From NCBI GenBank assembly GCA_964531285.1, contig CAZHDI010000004.1, positions 17,979 to 81,978 of the forward strand: 64,000 bases of DNA, read 5' to 3'. Position 1 is the stretch's first letter. Each line of letters begins with the position of its first letter. This document shows positions 45,142 to 53,389 of the stretch, piece after piece. A program made the translations under genes and the position numbers. A model generated the notes under the pieces. That model made no database searches. It was not told the DNA's origin and worked only from the letters and a program-made list of their open reading frames with translations. This stretch comes from CAZHDI01 sp964531285 (lineage in GTDB: Bacteria > Pseudomonadota > Alphaproteobacteria > JAJFIK01).

Positions 45142-45558
45142 ATGTCGAGCCGCGTGCCGAACGAGGATCTGCCTGAGCTGGATGCCACGGGTTTGCGCTG
45201 TCCGCTGCCGGTGCTCAAGGCCCGACCGTTTCTCAAGGGTCTGCCGCCGGGCAGCCGGGCGGTGATCCGGTCGGACGATCCGGTGGCGCGGGTCGATTTG
45301 CCGGCCCTGTGCCACCAGGACGGCCACACGGTGCTTGACGAACGTCTGGACGGGGCGGTGTTCAGCCTCACGGTGGCAACGGCCCGCCCGATGGGCGAAC
45401 CGGGGGACGAACCGGGGGNNNNNNNNNNNNNNNNNNNNNNNNNNNNNNNNNNNNNNNNNNNNNNNNNNNNNNNNNNNNNNNNNNNNNNNNNNNNNNNNNN
45501 NNNNNNNNNNNNNNNNNNCGAACCGGGGGACGAACCGGGGGGCGAACCCGGGGGCTGA
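45142..45558 (+). CDS. TusA-like protein with EPGD-repeat tail, cut by gap
   Basis: The first ~80 residues are a TusA-family sulfur-carrier domain: LDATGLRCPLPVLKARPFL with the persulfide Cys at residue 20 in CPLP, then VIRSDDPVARVDLPALC and GHTVLDERLDGAVFSLTV. After residue ~84 it turns into a repetitive acidic tail MGEPGDEPG, interrupted by the N run, resuming EPGDEPGGEPGG before the stop. The DNA there is a perfect 12-bp tandem repeat, GAACCGGGGGAC. Ordinary TusA proteins (~80 residues) have no such tail. Frame across the gap needs a missing length of 1 modulo 3. It lies upstream of the thiolase gene. Confidence 0.85.
   Translation: MSSRVPNEDLPELDATGLRCPLPVLKARPFLKGLPPGSRAVIRSDDPVARVDLPALCHQDGHTVLDERLDGAVFSLTVATARPMGEPGDEPGXXXXXXXXXXXXXXXXXXXXXXXXXXXXXXXXXXEPGDEPGGEPGG
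45393..45555 (+). repeat. 12-bp tandem repeat encoding EPGD, spanning a gap
   Basis: The unit GAACCGGGGGAC is seen about twice before the N run and about twice after it, with slightly degenerate last units (GGC for GAC, CCC for CCG). The copy number is unknown because the assembly breaks inside the array. If all missing units are perfect, the gap length should be 12n+1 bases. Confidence 0.85.
45419..45518. other. Assembly gap of 100 N inside 12-bp tandem repeat
   Basis: A run of exactly 100 N flanked on both sides by the same 12-bp unit, so most likely an unresolved tandem repeat. 100 is not of the form 12n+1, which a perfect array would require, so the size is nominal. Confidence 0.95.
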
Positions 45559-45676
45559 CCCTGGGCGGTAGCTCGGATAGTCTCTCGGGGCCGTCCGCTC
45601 CAGCGCCGGGGCCGGACACTCATCTGATAAGCCGATCGCGCCGTTACGCCGGCGCATCGAAGGAAGGATCAGCCTC

Positions 45677-46858
45677 ATGCAACGCGAAGTCGTCCTGTGC
45701 GCGCCGATGCGGACCGCCATCGGCACCTATAACGGGAGCCTGAAGACCACGCCCGCAACCACCCTTGGCGCGACGGCCGTCAAGGCCGTGCTCGACCAGA
45801 GCGGGCTCGATCCCGCCAAGCTCGGCAGCGTCGTCTTGGGCAATGTGGTGCAGGCGGGCAATAAGATGAACCCGGCGCGCCAGGCCGCGATCCATGCCGG
45901 CATCCCGGTTGAAGTGCCGGCCTTGACGGTCAACCGGGTGTGCGGGTCCGGCGCTCAGGCGGTGGCGACCGCGGCCAATGAAATCTGGCTGGGCTATGAG
46001 GATGTGGCCATCGCCGGCGGCATGGAAAACATGGACATGGCGCCCTATCTGGTGCCCGGCGGTCGCTGGGGGAACCGGATGGGCCATGTTCAGATGATCG
46101 ACTCCATGCTGCATGACGGCCTGAACGACGCTTTTTCCGATCAGCATTCCGGCTGGCACACCGAAGACTTGGCGCGGGTCCATGGCGTGTCGCGCGCCGA
46201 GCAGGACTATTGGGCCGCGCGCAGCCAGCAGCGTTTTTCGGCCGCCCAGGCCGAGGGCAAGTTCAAGGACGAGATCGTCCCGGTCGAACTTAAAGGCCGC
46301 AAAGGGCCGGTGCCGTTCGACACCGACGAACACAATCGTGCCGACACGACCGTCGAAACCCTGACCAAACTGCGCCCGGCCTTCCGTCCCGAAGGCACCA
46401 TCACGGCCGGTAACGCACCGGGCCTCAACAGCGCCGGAGCCGCGATGATCGTGGCCGAGCGCGGCTGGGCCGAGGCCAACGGTCTTGCGCCGGTGGCCAA
46501 GCTGGTGGGGTACGGCGTGGCGGGCGTTGAACCCGGCATGTTCGGCATCGGACCGGTGCCGGCGGTCCGCAAGCTTCTGGACCGGGTCGGCTGGACGGTC
46601 GGCGATATCGGGCGCATTGAAATCAACGAGGCGTTCGCGGCTATTGCCATCGCGGTGATGCGCGATCTCGGCTTGCCGGAGGACGTGGTGAATGTGGAAG
46701 GCGGCGCCATCGCGCACGGCCACCCGATCGGCGCGACGGGCGCGGTTCTGACCGTGCGGCTTTTGCATTCCATGAAGCGCGACGGCATCAAGCGCGGCGT
46801 GGTCACCGCCTGTATCGGCGGCGGTCAGGGTGTCGCGCTGGCGGTCGAGAGCCTCTAA
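45677..46858 (+). CDS. Acetyl-CoA acetyltransferase (thiolase)
   Basis: This 393-residue thiolase condenses two acetyl-CoA to acetoacetyl-CoA, or works in reverse in fatty acid breakdown. The acylated Cys is C89 in VNRVCGSGAQAV. NEAFAAIAIAV, the His in GGAIAHGHPIGATGA and the second Cys (C379) in CIGGGQGVAL complete the active site. The length and C89 position match biosynthetic PhaA/AtoB-type enzymes. With the PHA depolymerase in this window, a role in PHA precursor supply is plausible. An AAGGAAGGA site precedes the ATG and a terminator follows the stop. Confidence 0.93.
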   Translation: MQREVVLCAPMRTAIGTYNGSLKTTPATTLGATAVKAVLDQSGLDPAKLGSVVLGNVVQAGNKMNPARQAAIHAGIPVEVPALTVNRVCGSGAQAVATAANEIWLGYEDVAIAGGMENMDMAPYLVPGGRWGNRMGHVQMIDSMLHDGLNDAFSDQHSGWHTEDLARVHGVSRAEQDYWAARSQQRFSAAQAEGKFKDEIVPVELKGRKGPVPFDTDEHNRADTTVETLTKLRPAFRPEGTITAGNAPGLNSAGAAMIVAERGWAEANGLAPVAKLVGYGVAGVEPGMFGIGPVPAVRKLLDRVGWTVGDIGRIEINEAFAAIAIAVMRDLGLPEDVVNVEGGAIAHGHPIGATGAVLTVRLLHSMKRDGIKRGVVTACIGGGQGVALAVESL

Positions 46859-47284
46859 GCGGCCGCTCCGGCGCCGCGCCACTTTTCATAAACCATGAGA
46901 CCAGAGCGGCCCGGATCTTCCGGCGCCGCTCTTTTTCCGCGCGCGTCCCGGCTGCGATCCATCGGCATACGGACGGCGCCACCATTCCATCGGCCTCAAA
47001 ACAATCGCTGCGGCGCACGGTGTATTCCCGTATGCACACTAGGGCTTTATTGGCCCTTTGGATTAGTCCCGACGCCCCGAATACCCATGACGGATGAGCG
47101 GCTTTTTGCCCAATGCCTGAAGACCTTGAGAAAACCGCACGGATTCATCGTTAATCGCTCTTCACAATTCCTCCAACGTCTACCAGCCCATTAATTTTGC
47201 GTGTATGGTCCGGGCAACGGGCTGGGGAGCGGCCGTTTTTCGAACGATGCGGCGTAATCGTTTCTCCTTTGGTTGGGGGTATGT
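46859..47284. other. Intergenic region with terminator and AT-richer leader
   Basis: After the thiolase terminator (46903-46936), the stretch from about 47030 to 47210 is visibly richer in A and T than the rest of the window. It probably carries the promoter and a long 5' leader of the RTX gene at 47285. A 35-codon open frame at 47087-47194 has no ribosome site. I could not fix a promoter by eye. Confidence 0.5.
46903..46936 (+). terminator. Rho-independent terminator after thiolase gene
   Basis: Arms AGAGCGGC (46903-46910) and GCCGCTCT (46925-46932) are followed by TTTT. It lies 44 bp after the thiolase stop. Confidence 0.75.
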
Positions 47285-49612
47285 ATGGAACCGTTTGTCT
47301 GCCAGTTGCGTGAAGCGACCTTCGCCAACGACACCATTGATCTGCGCGGTTGTTCGCAGAATTTTTTCATCGAGTTGCTGTACGGCGAAGACACGATCTG
47401 GACCGGCGATAACGGCACCCATGCGCGCCTCGATCATATTCCGCCGCAGGGCGCGGACTCGGTCGGTGAGGCCGATATCGCCTTTCTGCAGGGCGGGCCC
47501 GACCTGATCGAGACCTTCATTGTCGATATCGTGCCCGGCGATGAGATCCACAATTTCGGCGCGACCGGCGTTCCGGGCGTCAATGGCGATGTCTTCCGCC
47601 TGCGCGTCGACAACATCACCAATTTCAGCCAGGAAATCGTGCCGAATTCGACCGGCGGTTTCGATACGCTGGTGACCTTCACTCTCGACGCCTTCGGGAT
47701 CACCCGGACCCAGCGCTTCGTCGATACGGTCGGCGAATTTTACGTCGACAGCTACCAGCCGAATGTCGGCACCGATTTCCGGATGACCTCGGCCGGCCCG
47801 ATCGCCTTGCCGGATGCGTTCGACGTCGATTCCAACACGCCGGGCAGCTTCAATGTGCTGTCCAATGACGACGCCTTTATCGGCACCTTGAGCGCGACCG
47901 GCGTCGGCGGCGGCGGCACCGGCTCGTTCGTGACCCTGTCCTCGGGCGCGCGGGCGTCGATCAACCCGGACGGCACCCTGAATTACGATCCCAACGGCGC
48001 GTTCGGCTTCCTTCAGCCGGACCAGTCCACGACCGATACCTTCACTTACACGGTGACGGACGGTCAGGGCGGCAATGCCCAGGGCACGGTCACGGTGACC
48101 ATCACCAACGGCAACAGCGCGCCGATAGCCCAGGACGATGTCATCAACGGCCAGGAAGATGCGGCGTTCGCCAGCAGCGTGTTCGCCGCCAACGGCAATG
48201 GCGCGGACACCGATCTCGACGGCGATACGTTCACCGTCACGGCCGTAAACGGGTCGGCGGCGAATGTCGGTACCCAGATCGATCTGGGTGACGGCCTCCT
48301 GACGCTGGGCGCCGACGGGTCGTTGACCTTCGTGCCGGATCAGGATTTCGCCGGCACCGAGACCTTCACCTACACGATTTCGGATCCCGACGGCCTGACC
48401 GATACAGCCACGGTTCAGCTCATCATTGCCGAAACCAATGACGACCCGACGGCGGAAGACGACGACTTCGCGATCGATGCCGGCGATACGCTCAGCGGCA
48501 ATGTGTCTGCCGATAACGGCAACGGCGCCGACAGCGATCCGGAAAATGACGATCTGTCCTTCACCCTGCTCCAGACCACGGTGAACGGCCAGCTCACCTT
48601 CGATACGACGACCGGGTTCTTCTTCTATGTGCCGGACGACGGGTTCAGCGGTCAGGAGATCTTCCTGTACCGGGCCAGCGACGGCAATGGCGGCACCGAC
48701 ACCGCGACCGTGACCATCGACGTGATCGAGACGACCGCGACCTACAGCGCGTCGATCCAGAACGATCAGTTCTCGGAAGGCGGCAGCGGCGACACCACGA
48801 CCTTCACCTTCACCGTGACACGTGACGGGGCGACACAAGGGGTGGGGACGGTCGACTACGCGTTCTCGGGCGGCGCTCAGAACCCCGCGAACACGTCCGA
48901 TATTGCCGGAGGCGCCTTCCCGTCCGGCACATTGTCGTTCGATACCGGCGAGACGACCAAGACGCTCACCATTACCGTCACCGACGATTTCGTGCCCGAG
49001 CAGAACGAGACCATCGATCTGACGCTCACCAACGGGACCAACTCGGTCGGACCGGTCGTGCTGGATCCGGCGGTCGCGACCGCGACGATCCTCAATGACG
49101 ATGTCGCGACCCTCGTCGGGACGGATGACGACGACAAGCTCAAAGGGTCGGACGACGATGAAGTCGTCTTTGCCGATGACGGCGACGACAAGATCAAGAC
49201 CCGTGACGGCGACGACATCATCCTCGGCGGCGACGGCGACGACCGGATCAACGACAAGGGCGGCGATAACCTCATCTTCGGCGATGACGGCGACGACCGC
49301 ATCAAGGTCAAGGACGGCGACAATATCATCGACGGCGGCGCCGGAGACGATGAAATGACCGCCGGCAAAGGCGATGATATTTTCGTCATCAAGCAAGGCA
49401 ATGACCGCGACGAGATCAAGAAATTCGACAAGGATGGCCGCGACTTGATCGACCTGTCGGCCTTTGAGGGTCTCACCTTCGACATCTTCGAAGATGAAGC
49501 GGATGAGGACGGCAAGGATGTCGTCTGGGAGGCCGAAGACGGAACCGAACTCGTCATTCTGAAGTTCGATCTCGACGATCTGTCGTCGCGCGACTTCATC
49601 TTCGCCGAATAA
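47285..49612 (+). CDS. RTX protein 3: cadherin-like, Calx-beta and RTX domains
   Basis: This ~775-residue protein has no signal peptide and is probably a type I secretion substrate. The first ~170 residues (start MEPFVCQLREATFANDTIDL) are unlike the other RTX proteins here and contain two cysteines, rare in RTX proteins. Three tandem cadherin/VCBS-like domains (~175-475) follow, with PDGTLNYDPNGAFG, VPDQDFAGTETFTYTISD and VPDDGFSGQEIFLYRASDG. A Calx-beta domain comes next (FSEGGSGDTTTFTFTVTRDG), then acidic RTX repeats (GDDRIKVKDGDNIIDGGAG) and an acidic end. The ATG at 47285 follows GGGGG by 5 nt. It may be an adhesin or matrix protein. Confidence 0.87.
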   Translation: MEPFVCQLREATFANDTIDLRGCSQNFFIELLYGEDTIWTGDNGTHARLDHIPPQGADSVGEADIAFLQGGPDLIETFIVDIVPGDEIHNFGATGVPGVNGDVFRLRVDNITNFSQEIVPNSTGGFDTLVTFTLDAFGITRTQRFVDTVGEFYVDSYQPNVGTDFRMTSAGPIALPDAFDVDSNTPGSFNVLSNDDAFIGTLSATGVGGGGTGSFVTLSSGARASINPDGTLNYDPNGAFGFLQPDQSTTDTFTYTVTDGQGGNAQGTVTVTITNGNSAPIAQDDVINGQEDAAFASSVFAANGNGADTDLDGDTFTVTAVNGSAANVGTQIDLGDGLLTLGADGSLTFVPDQDFAGTETFTYTISDPDGLTDTATVQLIIAETNDDPTAEDDDFAIDAGDTLSGNVSADNGNGADSDPENDDLSFTLLQTTVNGQLTFDTTTGFFFYVPDDGFSGQEIFLYRASDGNGGTDTATVTIDVIETTATYSASIQNDQFSEGGSGDTTTFTFTVTRDGATQGVGTVDYAFSGGAQNPANTSDIAGGAFPSGTLSFDTGETTKTLTITVTDDFVPEQNETIDLTLTNGTNSVGPVVLDPAVATATILNDDVATLVGTDDDDKLKGSDDDEVVFADDGDDKIKTRDGDDIILGGDGDDRINDKGGDNLIFGDDGDDRIKVKDGDNIIDGGAGDDEMTAGKGDDIFVIKQGNDRDEIKKFDKDGRDLIDLSAFEGLTFDIFEDEADEDGKDVVWEAEDGTELVILKFDLDDLSSRDFIFAE

Positions 49613-49640
49613 TCGGTACACGGCCGTCGCACCGACATGG

Positions 49641-49671
49641 AGGGCCGGGTCGCAAGATCCGGCCCTTTTTC
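49641..49671 (+). terminator. Rho-independent terminator after RTX gene 3
   Basis: Arms AGGGCCGG (49641-49648) and CCGGCCCT (49659-49666) are followed by a T run. It lies about 30 bp after the RTX stop. Confidence 0.8.
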
Positions 49672-49688
49672 ACAGGAGCCGCACCCCA

Positions 49689-50078
49689 ATGACCAAGCTG
49701 CTATCGCGTCTTCTGCTCGCTGCGGCAGCCGTCGTCCTGGTGGCCGTTGTCGGCCTGCATCTGAGCGGCCTGCCGATCGCCAGCGCCTTTGCGCGCGGCG
49801 AGGAGGGACCGGCCTTCCTGCGGCAGACCATTGAAATCCTCTGGATCCTGCCGTCGGCGCATTGGCTGGCTTTTGCCCTGGCCGCCGGATGGAGCAGCGT
49901 CCGCCTGCCGGGCACGTTCGAGCACCGGGTCCTGCTGCTCATCATCGCCGCCGCCTTGATGGCGGACGGCGTTCTGATCTTCATCGCCCTTGGCGGCTTT
50001 ATCGGCGCCTTTGCGGCGGCCGGCGTCGGCGCGGCCATCGCCGTGGCCGCGCTCATCGCCCCGTCCAGAGCGCCCTAG
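49689..50078 (+). CDS. Small multi-pass membrane protein
   Basis: I do not recognise this 129-residue protein. It has three to four hydrophobic helices: LLSRLLLAAAAVVLVAVVGLH, IEILWILPSAHWLAFALAAG, VLLLIIAAALMADGVLIFIA and GGFIGAFAAAGVGAAIAVAAL. A GGAG site precedes the ATG. It lies just after the RTX terminator and converges with the propeller gene, overlapping its stop by 4 bp. No charged motif suggests a transport role. Confidence 0.75.
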   Translation: MTKLLSRLLLAAAAVVLVAVVGLHLSGLPIASAFARGEEGPAFLRQTIEILWILPSAHWLAFALAAGWSSVRLPGTFEHRVLLLIIAAALMADGVLIFIALGGFIGAFAAAGVGAAIAVAALIAPSRAP

Positions 50079-51805
50079 TCCTTACGCAGACGATAAAGGC
50101 CCGCGTCGGTATCGGACGAGAAAATGATATCGCCCGCCGCCGTGACCACGACGCCGGTGGGGATGTTGCCGGGCGGGCTGGACTCGGTCCCAGCCAGACC
50201 CATGGGCAGGTCGTCGGCGATCACCGAGCGGGACCCGGTTGCCGGATCGATCCGCACCAGGCGCCGCGCGCCCACCTCAGCCACCACGAGATGACCATCG
50301 CCGTCGAGGGCCATGCCTTCGGGTCCGTCGAGGCCTTCGGCAATGACCGTCGTCTCGCCGGTCTCAAGCGCCACCCGGACGATCCGCCCGGGGATCATTT
50401 CCCCGACATAGACCGCCTCGTCCGACGCGCGGACCATCGCGCCCGGCGTCATGAGACCGTCCGCGATCACCCTGCGGGCCGCAAGATCATCGAGCGGGGC
50501 GCGGGTCAGCGTGCCGGTGGCCAGATCCAGCCAGACCGCGGTCCCATCGCCCAAGGGCAGCGCATCGACGATCACGCCCAGATCATGGGCCAGCGGCCCG
50601 AGAACGCCGGTCGCCGGGTCGAGCGTTTGCATGGTGCCGGAGACATAGCTGGTCAGCAGCACCGTCTCGCCGTCACTGCCGGCCATGACCGGATAATCGA
50701 CAGTATCGGCAAAGACACGGCCGAACTCCCGCACCGCTCCGGTTGCGACGTCGACGCCGCGCACCGAGAACACATCCGCGACGATCACTTCTTCCGCACC
50801 CGGTGCCCCGACCAGGGCGATATCGGCGGCCACCGCCAGCGGGCTTGAGATCACCTCCCGGCTTGCACCCGTCGAGACATCGACTTCGTGGATGGCATTA
50901 TCCGCCATCACGGTCAGGAACAAGGCGCCATCGGCGCGGAACGCCAGATTGTCGATGGCTTTGGGTACACGGGCCACGACCTCGGTTCCGCCGGTCTCGA
51001 TATCCACACGGACGACTTCGCCGCGCATGGTATCGACGGCATAAAGCTGGCCGTCCGGCGCGAAATTGGCGGCCGCCGGAATGCCGAAGCCGTCGGCAAC
51101 GACCTCCAGCGTGCCCTCATCCACATCCACACGGACGATCTGTCCCCGGAACCACAGCGGGCCGTAGAGCTTCCCGTCGGGACCGAAATCGAAGCCGTTC
51201 AGACCGCCCATACCGGCCATGATCTGGCGCGGCGGCGCGTTGCCGCTGGGGTCGGCCTCATAAAGGGCATCGCCCTGGAAAACCTGGGTGAAGAACAGCC
51301 GGCCGTCCTGGTTGAAGGCCAGCGAATTGGCGCCGGGCAGATCCTCGGCCACCACATGGATCGACCCGTCGGGCCGCCGGGTGTAGACCTTGCCGTCGCT
51401 AAAGGCCGTCCAGACCAGGGTGCCGTTGGGGCCCTGCTCCACATCGTCCGCCATGCCGGCCGGCGGGCCGATATGCACCGATACGGCGCCGGACGAGGGA
51501 TCCACCTCATAGAGCGTGGCGCCGACCACACTGCCCGCAAGCAGACGCCCGTCATTGTCGAAGGTCAGCCCGTGAATGCCGTGAAACGGCCCGCCCGGCA
51601 CCAGGGTTTCGAGGACATATCCCGATCCCCCTGGCGAAGGGTCGGCCGGGGACGCAGGCTCGGCCGGCGCCTCAACGGCCTCGTCCGGCCCGGCGGTGTC
51701 CGGCGGGGGCGCTTCGGCCCCGCATGCGGCCAGTCCCGTCAGCAGCGCCGCGGTGCTGACACCGGTCAAAATGCGCTGCCAACCGTGCGGCAGTCTGTTG
51801 GACAT
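50075..51805 (-). CDS. Beta-propeller lipoprotein (SMP-30/NHL-like)
   Basis: This 576-residue lipoprotein has a signal peptide ending in the lipobox LAAC (Cys28) and a Pro/Glu/Ala-rich linker. Then come many ~40-residue propeller blades of the SMP-30/NHL type, such as HGLTFDNDGRLLAGSVVGATLYEVDP and GPEGMALDGDGHLVVAEVG. The repeat number suggests two propellers. It would sit on the periplasmic side of a membrane. No enzyme activity can be assigned, though some such proteins are lactonases. A GGGAGG site precedes the ATG. Confidence 0.85.
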   Translation of the reverse strand: MSNRLPHGWQRILTGVSTAALLTGLAACGAEAPPPDTAGPDEAVEAPAEPASPADPSPGGSGYVLETLVPGGPFHGIHGLTFDNDGRLLAGSVVGATLYEVDPSSGAVSVHIGPPAGMADDVEQGPNGTLVWTAFSDGKVYTRRPDGSIHVVAEDLPGANSLAFNQDGRLFFTQVFQGDALYEADPSGNAPPRQIMAGMGGLNGFDFGPDGKLYGPLWFRGQIVRVDVDEGTLEVVADGFGIPAAANFAPDGQLYAVDTMRGEVVRVDIETGGTEVVARVPKAIDNLAFRADGALFLTVMADNAIHEVDVSTGASREVISSPLAVAADIALVGAPGAEEVIVADVFSVRGVDVATGAVREFGRVFADTVDYPVMAGSDGETVLLTSYVSGTMQTLDPATGVLGPLAHDLGVIVDALPLGDGTAVWLDLATGTLTRAPLDDLAARRVIADGLMTPGAMVRASDEAVYVGEMIPGRIVRVALETGETTVIAEGLDGPEGMALDGDGHLVVAEVGARRLVRIDPATGSRSVIADDLPMGLAGTESSPPGNIPTGVVVTAAGDIIFSSDTDAGLYRLRKD

Positions 51806-51978
51806 GAAGGGCCTCCCTCGTTTTGCGCGTCGCTTTTTTCACCGGCTGCCCGTGTCGGCACCAGCCGGCCCTTACGGAAAGCCTAGCCCGGGCGCGGCGG
51901 ACAGGCCAGCGCGGGCCTGCACGCGGCGGCGCAAAGTGCTAGATCACCAAAGCGAACCAGCCATGCGGAGACCCGGCC

Positions 51979-52599
51979 ATGATTGCCCTCACTGATGCCC
52001 TGCGCGATCAGCTCGTCGCCAATCTGCAATCCTTTCCGGTGCTGCGGGCCGACACCACGGCCCGGCAGGCGGCGGTCGCCTTGACCATCACCCATGGCGA
52101 TACGCCCGACGATGGGGCCGCGCTGCTGCTCACCCGGCGGGCCAGCAAGATGTCGACCCATCCGGGCCAATGGGCCCTGCCCGGCGGGCGGGTCGATGAC
52201 GGGGAAACCGCCGAGGAAGCCGCGCGGCGGGAGTTGCTCGAGGAACTCGGCGTCGATCTGGGCCCGGAGGCGTGTCTGGGGCGGCTCGACGATTACACGA
52301 CCCGGTCGGGCACGGTCATCCAGCCTTTCGTCTATTGGATCGGCGGGCGCCCGGCCCTTGTGCCCAATCCCGCCGAAGTCGCGTCGATCCACCGGATCCC
52401 GGTGGCCGAATTCGATTATCCGGGCAGTCCGGAACTGCTCGACGGTCCCGATGAAGGCCGGCCGATCATCCGCGTCTATCTGAACGGGCGGCGGATTCAC
52501 GCCCCCACCGGCGCGGTTCTGCATCAGTTCTGGGAAGTCGCGGTCAACGGGCGCTGGACCCGGGTGGCCCATTTCGACCAGCCCTCCTGGGCCTACTGA
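51979..52599 (+). CDS. NUDIX hydrolase, CoA pyrophosphatase type
   Basis: This 206-residue NUDIX protein probably hydrolyses CoA or its derivatives. The NUDIX box is GGRVDDGETAEEAARRELLE followed by ELGVD. The preceding LLTRRASKMSTHPGQWALPG is the signature of the CoA-specific NudL/NUDT7 subgroup. The C-terminal HAPTGAVLHQFWEVAVNGR is also usual. A GGAG site precedes the ATG at 51979. It is divergent from the propeller lipoprotein gene. Confidence 0.92.
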   Translation: MIALTDALRDQLVANLQSFPVLRADTTARQAAVALTITHGDTPDDGAALLLTRRASKMSTHPGQWALPGGRVDDGETAEEAARRELLEELGVDLGPEACLGRLDDYTTRSGTVIQPFVYWIGGRPALVPNPAEVASIHRIPVAEFDYPGSPELLDGPDEGRPIIRVYLNGRRIHAPTGAVLHQFWEVAVNGRWTRVAHFDQPSWAY

Positions 52600-52725
52600 T
52601 GCCGAGGTTCTCGTGCAGCTCCTGGCGCCATCCTGTCCAAGCCGACCATAGGCGGGCGCGCCCGCTTCGCTATAGTGGCGCCAAATGCACTGGCGTAATA
52701 GCGCCCCTATGAGGAGGACCCGACC

Positions 52726-53295
52726 ATGGCTCAGCGATTGACCCTTGTGCACGGCCTGGCCGCGATGGCCCTGATTGGCAGTCTCGGCGCGTGCCGCGAC
52801 AATACCCAGGCCCCATCCGCGCAAACCGACACCATAGCGGCGTCCGCCCCGGCACAGATACCCGAGGCCAAGGACATCGATGTGTGCACGCTCGTGCCGC
52901 CGGCTCAACTCACCCAAACCTTCGGCTATGCCTTCGAGCGCGGCGAGCGCCGGGGCCTCAGCGGCGTCTATCCGGCCTGGGGCTGCGCGCATCTGTCGGA
53001 ACAGGGCGCCCATCCGGCCGGAGACACGGCGGTCACGACCGTCGCGGTGCAGGTCTCGACCTGGCCCGAGCCGGAGCGGTTGAGCGATTACATGGCCTCC
53101 ATGACCACCGACGGCACCTTCGTCATGGTCGAGACCGACCAGATCGGGCCGGTGGCTTATTGGAACGGCCTGGCCATGGCTCAGTCCGGCGCTCTCCTGA
53201 TGAATGTGCGGATCAGCGGCGATCATGGTCTGGAGGACGAGGCGCTCCAGGACATGGCCGTGGCCATGACCATCCTGGCCCAGAGCAATCTGTAG
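52726..53295 (+). CDS. Uncharacterised lipoprotein
   Basis: This 189-residue protein has a signal peptide with the lipobox LGAC (Cys23). The mature part begins with a Thr/Ala/Ser-rich linker, then IDVCTLVPPAQLTQTFGYAF, WGCAHLSEQ, a strand VAVQVSTWPEPERLSDYM, and a C-terminal helix. The pattern is reminiscent of DUF3558-like lipoproteins of actinobacteria (Cys, Leu, Pro at the start of the domain), but I cannot confirm it. GAGGAGG lies about 10 nt before the ATG. A terminator follows at 53333-53361. Confidence 0.75.
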   Translation: MAQRLTLVHGLAAMALIGSLGACRDNTQAPSAQTDTIAASAPAQIPEAKDIDVCTLVPPAQLTQTFGYAFERGERRGLSGVYPAWGCAHLSEQGAHPAGDTAVTTVAVQVSTWPEPERLSDYMASMTTDGTFVMVETDQIGPVAYWNGLAMAQSGALLMNVRISGDHGLEDEALQDMAVAMTILAQSNL

Positions 53296-53332
53296 GCTGC
53301 AGCGGCGGTCCGAGAACCGGCCATCGTAAGAG

Positions 53333-53361
53333 AGCCCGCCGGAGTAACCCGGCGGGCTTTT
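53333..53361 (+). terminator. Rho-independent terminator after lipoprotein gene
   Basis: Perfect 10-bp arms AGCCCGCCGG (53333-53342) and CCGGCGGGCT (53349-53358) are followed by TTTTG. It lies between the convergent lipoprotein and TonB-receptor genes and fits the plus-strand gene better. Confidence 0.8.
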
Positions 53362-53389
53362 GTGGTTCACAGGCGAACGAGGCGTCCGG

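Noticed and set aside
47087..47194. A 35-codon open frame upstream of RTX gene 3
   Set aside because: No ribosome site before its ATG and no recognisable protein feature; it lies in what appears to be the leader region.
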